Source: Dysgonamonadaceae bacterium (GTDB taxonomy: Bacteria; Bacteroidota; Bacteroidia; Bacteroidales; Azobacteroidaceae). From it: 8,473 nt of DNA. The translations under genes and the position numbers were made by a program. The stretch is taken from positions 1-8,473 of the forward strand of contig JAITCT010000069.1 in assembly GCA_031282925.1 (NCBI GenBank). Direction: 5' to 3'. The notes beneath the pieces are model-generated. The model did no database searches, had not been told where the DNA came from, and saw nothing but the letters and a program-made list of their open reading frames with translations. Below, piece after piece: positions 5,944 through 8,473 of this stretch. The number at the start of each line of letters is the position of its first letter. Position 1 is the first letter of the stretch.

Positions 5944-7593
5944 GTGTCGAAAGTAATATTCAAAGCCTGCAATCAAGGTCAAGGCAGCCTGTTTCCAGTG
6001 AGTCAGGAAGATAAGATACCTTCTAACGCACCGGTTCGACCTGTTAACCAAACAGTTGATACACTTGATATTCGCGAAATCACAGGCACCTGCAAGAGCG
6101 GAGGTACCGCTAGCTACCACCCGCGTATGATGCTTAAAGCAGTACTGTTTTCCTGTTTGAACAGTATTTATTCATGTCGCAAAATCGAAAACGCATTACA
6201 GGACAGAATCACATTCATGTGGCTGTCCGCCATGCAGGTACCGGATCACAACACGATCAATACGTTTCGCTCCACACATCTGAAAGACACTATCAATCAT
6301 ATATTTACACAAGTTGTGCTCATGCTTGTTGAGATGGGCTACCTCAGTCTGGATGTAATTTATACAGATGGGACCAAAATGGAATCCCGTGCAAACCGTT
6401 ACACATTTGTCTGGAGAAAAACAGTGGAAAAAAATAAAGCCAAACTCGAGGAAAAAATCCGGAGGGTTTTAGAACAGATAGAAGAAGGCATCGCCCAGGA
6501 CAATCAACCAAACGATGACCCCCCCGCACCAATCAACTCGGAAGAATTAAAAAGACGTATCGCGGCAATCAACCGGGAAACCCTGTCAAAGGAATCAAAG
6601 AAAGAACTTAAAATATTGAAAGAAAAACATATACCTAAATTACAGGAATACGAAAAACAATTGAAGATACTTGCTAATCGCAACAGCTATTCCAAAACAG
6701 ACAAAGCCGCCACCTTTATGCGGATGAAGGATGACCACATGAAAAACGGTCAACTCAAACCCGCTTACAATGTACAAATCGGAACAGAAAATCAATTTTA
6801 CACCCATTTTGATTTTTACCCCAATCCCACCGATTACCTTACCTTTATACCGTTCAATCAAGGATTTAAGAAGCGTTACGGAAAACTGCCCAAAAAGGAA
6901 GTTGCCGATTCCGGTTACGGAAGCGAAGAGAACTATGAATTCATGGAAAACAATAGCATTGAGCCATTTGTAAAATATCCGTTTTTTCATAAGGAACAAA
7001 GCCGCTCCTTCAAAAGCAATAGCTTCCATGCACAGAACCTGTCCTACAATGTGCAAAGAGACTATCTGGTTTGTCCCATAGGACTTCAGATGGCAAACGT
7101 TGGCAACTCTACACGAAAAAGCGCAAACGGATATGTTTCACAAACAACAATTTACCAAGCGGAAAACTGTAATTGCTGTCCCTTGAAAAGTCAATGCCAC
7201 CAGGCAGAAGGAAATCGGAAAATCGAAGTCAACCACAAACTAAACAGCTACAGGAAAAAGGCGAGAGAATTGTTGAAATCGAAAGAAGGGTTGATGTACA
7301 GAAGAAAAAGACCCATAGAACCGGAAGCGGTTTTCGGTCAGACGAAAGCCAACAAACAATACAACCGTTTCCGGCACTTCGGGCTGGACAAGGTCAAGAT
7401 GGACTTTGCCATCTTCGCCATTGCCTTCAACATTGGAAAACTGTACAATAAAACGCAAATTATATCCAAAAACCCCAAAAAACAGTCTTTTTTTGACCAA
7501 AATGAGATTGTTTTTGTCTTTATCTTGATTTTTATCAAAAAAAATCTTTCTGTTGATAATTTGTATTGCAATCCATTCCGATGGGCTGCTTAA
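5944..7593 (+). CDS. IS1182-family DDE transposase
   Basis: The protein catalyses cut-and-paste or replicative movement of the surrounding element. From the GTG start it has 549 residues. The N-terminus (VSKVIFK...GQGSLFPVS) is where family members normally begin. A DUF772-like segment follows (SYHPRMMLKAVLFSCLNSIY), then the DDE domain interrupted by a charged coiled-coil insertion. The likely catalytic residues are D142 in YTDGTK, D322 in VADSGYGS and E461 in EPEAVFGQTK, all present. A Cys cluster (NCNCCPLKSQC) precedes the last catalytic block. The frame is also open from an ATG at 5875, which would add 23 residues, but that ATG lies upstream of the apparent promoter. No frameshift or stop interrupts it, so the element may still be active. 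Confidence 0.9.
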   Translation: MSKVIFKACNQGQGSLFPVSQEDKIPSNAPVRPVNQTVDTLDIREITGTCKSGGTASYHPRMMLKAVLFSCLNSIYSCRKIENALQDRITFMWLSAMQVPDHNTINTFRSTHLKDTINHIFTQVVLMLVEMGYLSLDVIYTDGTKMESRANRYTFVWRKTVEKNKAKLEEKIRRVLEQIEEGIAQDNQPNDDPPAPINSEELKRRIAAINRETLSKESKKELKILKEKHIPKLQEYEKQLKILANRNSYSKTDKAATFMRMKDDHMKNGQLKPAYNVQIGTENQFYTHFDFYPNPTDYLTFIPFNQGFKKRYGKLPKKEVADSGYGSEENYEFMENNSIEPFVKYPFFHKEQSRSFKSNSFHAQNLSYNVQRDYLVCPIGLQMANVGNSTRKSANGYVSQTTIYQAENCNCCPLKSQCHQAEGNRKIEVNHKLNSYRKKARELLKSKEGLMYRRKRPIEPEAVFGQTKANKQYNRFRHFGLDKVKMDFAIFAIAFNIGKLYNKTQIISKNPKKQSFFDQNEIVFVFILIFIKKNLSVDNLYCNPFRWAA

Positions 7594-8473
7594 AATCAAT
7601 TTGTGGATGATTTGCTTTCGAGACAGCCTCGTTGCCTAGACCGTAGCCGCTTTGAGATAACTCACCAAAGCTACCTACTGTCGTGCCGTTACCACCTAAG
7701 GCTTCGTACAACACCTGCAGTTCTTTCATATTAGGCAAACGCCACCTGCGTCCATCAAGATTCAGGTTGGCACACGCGTTTCTCGCATCTGCGCGTGTCA
7801 GGTCTGGGCCTGCGTCAGTCAATGCCCAACACAAATCTTTGTTTTGAGCATGGAACTCAGGAGTCGACCAATTAGGTTCAAAAGGTCCGGCAAAGTTAGG
7901 AAAATAATACGCAGTTCCCGGTCCATCATAAGCCCCACCAAAAACAATAGCGCCGGTGCAAGGAGCAGAACTTTTTCTGCCGCTATAAGCAGTTACGCTT
8001 AATGAAACCGGCGCCCAAGTGGTTCCATCGTATTTCAATATTTGACCGTCGGAGGCGCCCATCGCACTTAAATCGTCAGCGGCGATACTACCGTTCACTA
8101 TCTTTTTGGAATTGACGGAATTAGCATCCAATTTATCCAGCGTAACATTTTCATTTAATATCTTCGCAGTAGTCACCGCATTTGCCTCCAATTTATCTTC
8201 AGTAACGGCAGAATCAGCAATTTTTCCGGTAGTTACACCCTTGTCGGTAATACTAAGTGTAGTGCCATTCAAAGTTAAACCGTCGCCGGCTGAGTAAGTT
8301 GTATTATTATCCTGATCGGGTATTTTTACCCATTGGGTCCCGGTCCAACAATAGATTCCTGTACCCAGATCGGGATTGGTGTTGTAGACCAACATACCAA
8401 TCAGCGGTGTATTATTTCCAGGCAGGTTGTTGTTTAAGCCTGATAACACTACTCTTGGCAATACCAAGCCCAA
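7535..8473 (-). CDS. IS-truncated surface/fibre-like protein with Lcl_C (DUF1566-like) domain
   Basis: The frame is open at the right window edge, so the true start lies outside; the first codon here, TTG, is probably internal. There are 281 native codons (8473-7631) followed by 31 IS-derived codons to a stop at 7535. Visible parts are a GLVLPRVVLSG segment and an IGMLVYNTN...GIYCWTGTQWVKI segment typical of Bacteroidota surface or tail-fibre-like proteins, six ten-residue VTxxKL repeats (residues 80-139), and a C-terminal domain with DLTRADARNACANLNLDGRRWRLPNMKELQVLYEAL, which resembles Lcl_C/DUF1566. The usual end of that domain, often with a WSST-type motif and a C-terminal cysteine strand, is missing, so the product is probably non-functional or altered. 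The native function is not known; adhesin or fibre roles are inferences. It is best treated as a disrupted gene. Confidence 0.75.
   Translation of the reverse strand: MGLVLPRVVLSGLNNNLPGNNTPLIGMLVYNTNPDLGTGIYCWTGTQWVKIPDQDNNTTYSAGDGLTLNGTTLSITDKGVTTGKIADSAVTEDKLEANAVTTAKILNENVTLDKLDANSVNSKKIVNGSIAADDLSAMGASDGQILKYDGTTWAPVSLSVTAYSGRKSSAPCTGAIVFGGAYDGPGTAYYFPNFAGPFEPNWSTPEFHAQNKDLCWALTDAGPDLTRADARNACANLNLDGRRWRLPNMKELQVLYEALGGNGTTVGSFGELSQSGYGLGNEAVSKANHPQIDFKQPIGMDCNTNYQQKDFF
7605..7630 (-). repeat. Right terminal inverted repeat of the IS
   Basis: Its reverse complement begins GAGGCTGTCTCGAAAGCAAA and matches the left end at 23 of 26 positions. The transposase stop codon lies 12 bases inside it. 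The minus-strand coding frame from the right crosses into it at a codon boundary (GGC AAC, then GAG GCT). Confidence 0.9.
8057..8236 (-). repeat. Six ten-residue VTxxKL protein repeats
   Basis: Six units in exact ten-residue register begin at residues 80, 90, 100, 110, 120 and 130 of the partial protein: VTTGKIADSA, VTEDKLEANA, VTTAKILNEN, VTLDKLDANS, VNSKKIVNGS and IAADDLSAMG. The last two are degenerate. Similar repeats occur in fibrous stalks of phage tail and surface proteins. At the DNA level the units are diverged. Confidence 0.7.

Larger units (their letters stand above)
5841..7630 (+). mobile_element. Complete IS1182-family insertion sequence (1790 bp)
   Basis: The element is bounded by 26-bp imperfect terminal inverted repeats that match at 23 positions, the first 16 perfectly (GAGGCTGTCTCGAAAG). 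It carries one transposase filling most of its length, and the size suits the family. GTT flanks both ends (5838-5840, 7631-7633) and could be a 3-bp target duplication, but a match this short can arise by chance. The right end lies within a coding frame and the left end lies in intergenic repeats, so the flanks do not look like the two halves of one gene. Confidence 0.92.

Noticed and set aside
7527..7546. A/T-only hairpin near the transposase end as a terminator
   Set aside because: GATTTTT and AAAAATC pair, but the stem has only two G/C pairs and lies inside the coding frame.

Overview
The window looks like chromosomal DNA from a member of the Bacteroidota, probably Bacteroidales-like. Two type IX secretion system (T9SS) genes lie together, the lipoprotein has a Bacteroidota-style lipobox, promoter-like sites follow the TTG-N19-21-TAnnTTTG pattern, and the insertion sequence is an IS1182-family element of the kind common in this phylum. 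I could not assign a species.

Layout, all genes on the minus strand except the transposase. Bases 1-23 hold only the first codons of an unidentified gene that leaves the window. Bases 24-322 are intergenic and carry a promoter-like site, a nested palindromic element and a short TTACGAA-type heptamer repeat. Bases 323-1879 encode a PorX-type response regulator with a receiver domain and an alkaline-phosphatase-like PglZ domain. Bases 2038-5586 encode a large PorW/SprE-type TPR lipoprotein with an unusual charged helical tail. Bases 5587-5840 are a second repeat-rich spacer. Bases 5841-7630 are a complete IS1182-family insertion sequence with 26-bp imperfect terminal inverted repeats and one plus-strand transposase. 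From 7631 to the right edge is the truncated coding part of a surface or tail-fibre-like protein: ten-residue VTxxKL repeats followed by an Lcl_C/DUF1566-like domain. Its reading frame now runs into the insertion sequence and stops at 7535.

How the genes relate: PorW/SprE is a structural and energetic link in T9SS, and PorX is the cytoplasmic response regulator controlling T9SS in Porphyromonas gingivalis. Their tandem arrangement (porW first, 158 bp, then porX) suggests a structural part of the secretion machine was placed beside its regulator. The disrupted gene on the right is unrelated in sequence. The left flank of the insertion sequence does not contain the missing 3' part of that gene, so the locus has probably been rearranged around the element.

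I found no CRISPR array, tRNA, rRNA or phage-defence operon. The most unusual signals are the porW-porX adjacency, the TolA-like charged tail of PorW, the missing gene half at the insertion sequence, and the repeated palindromic and heptameric elements in the spacers.
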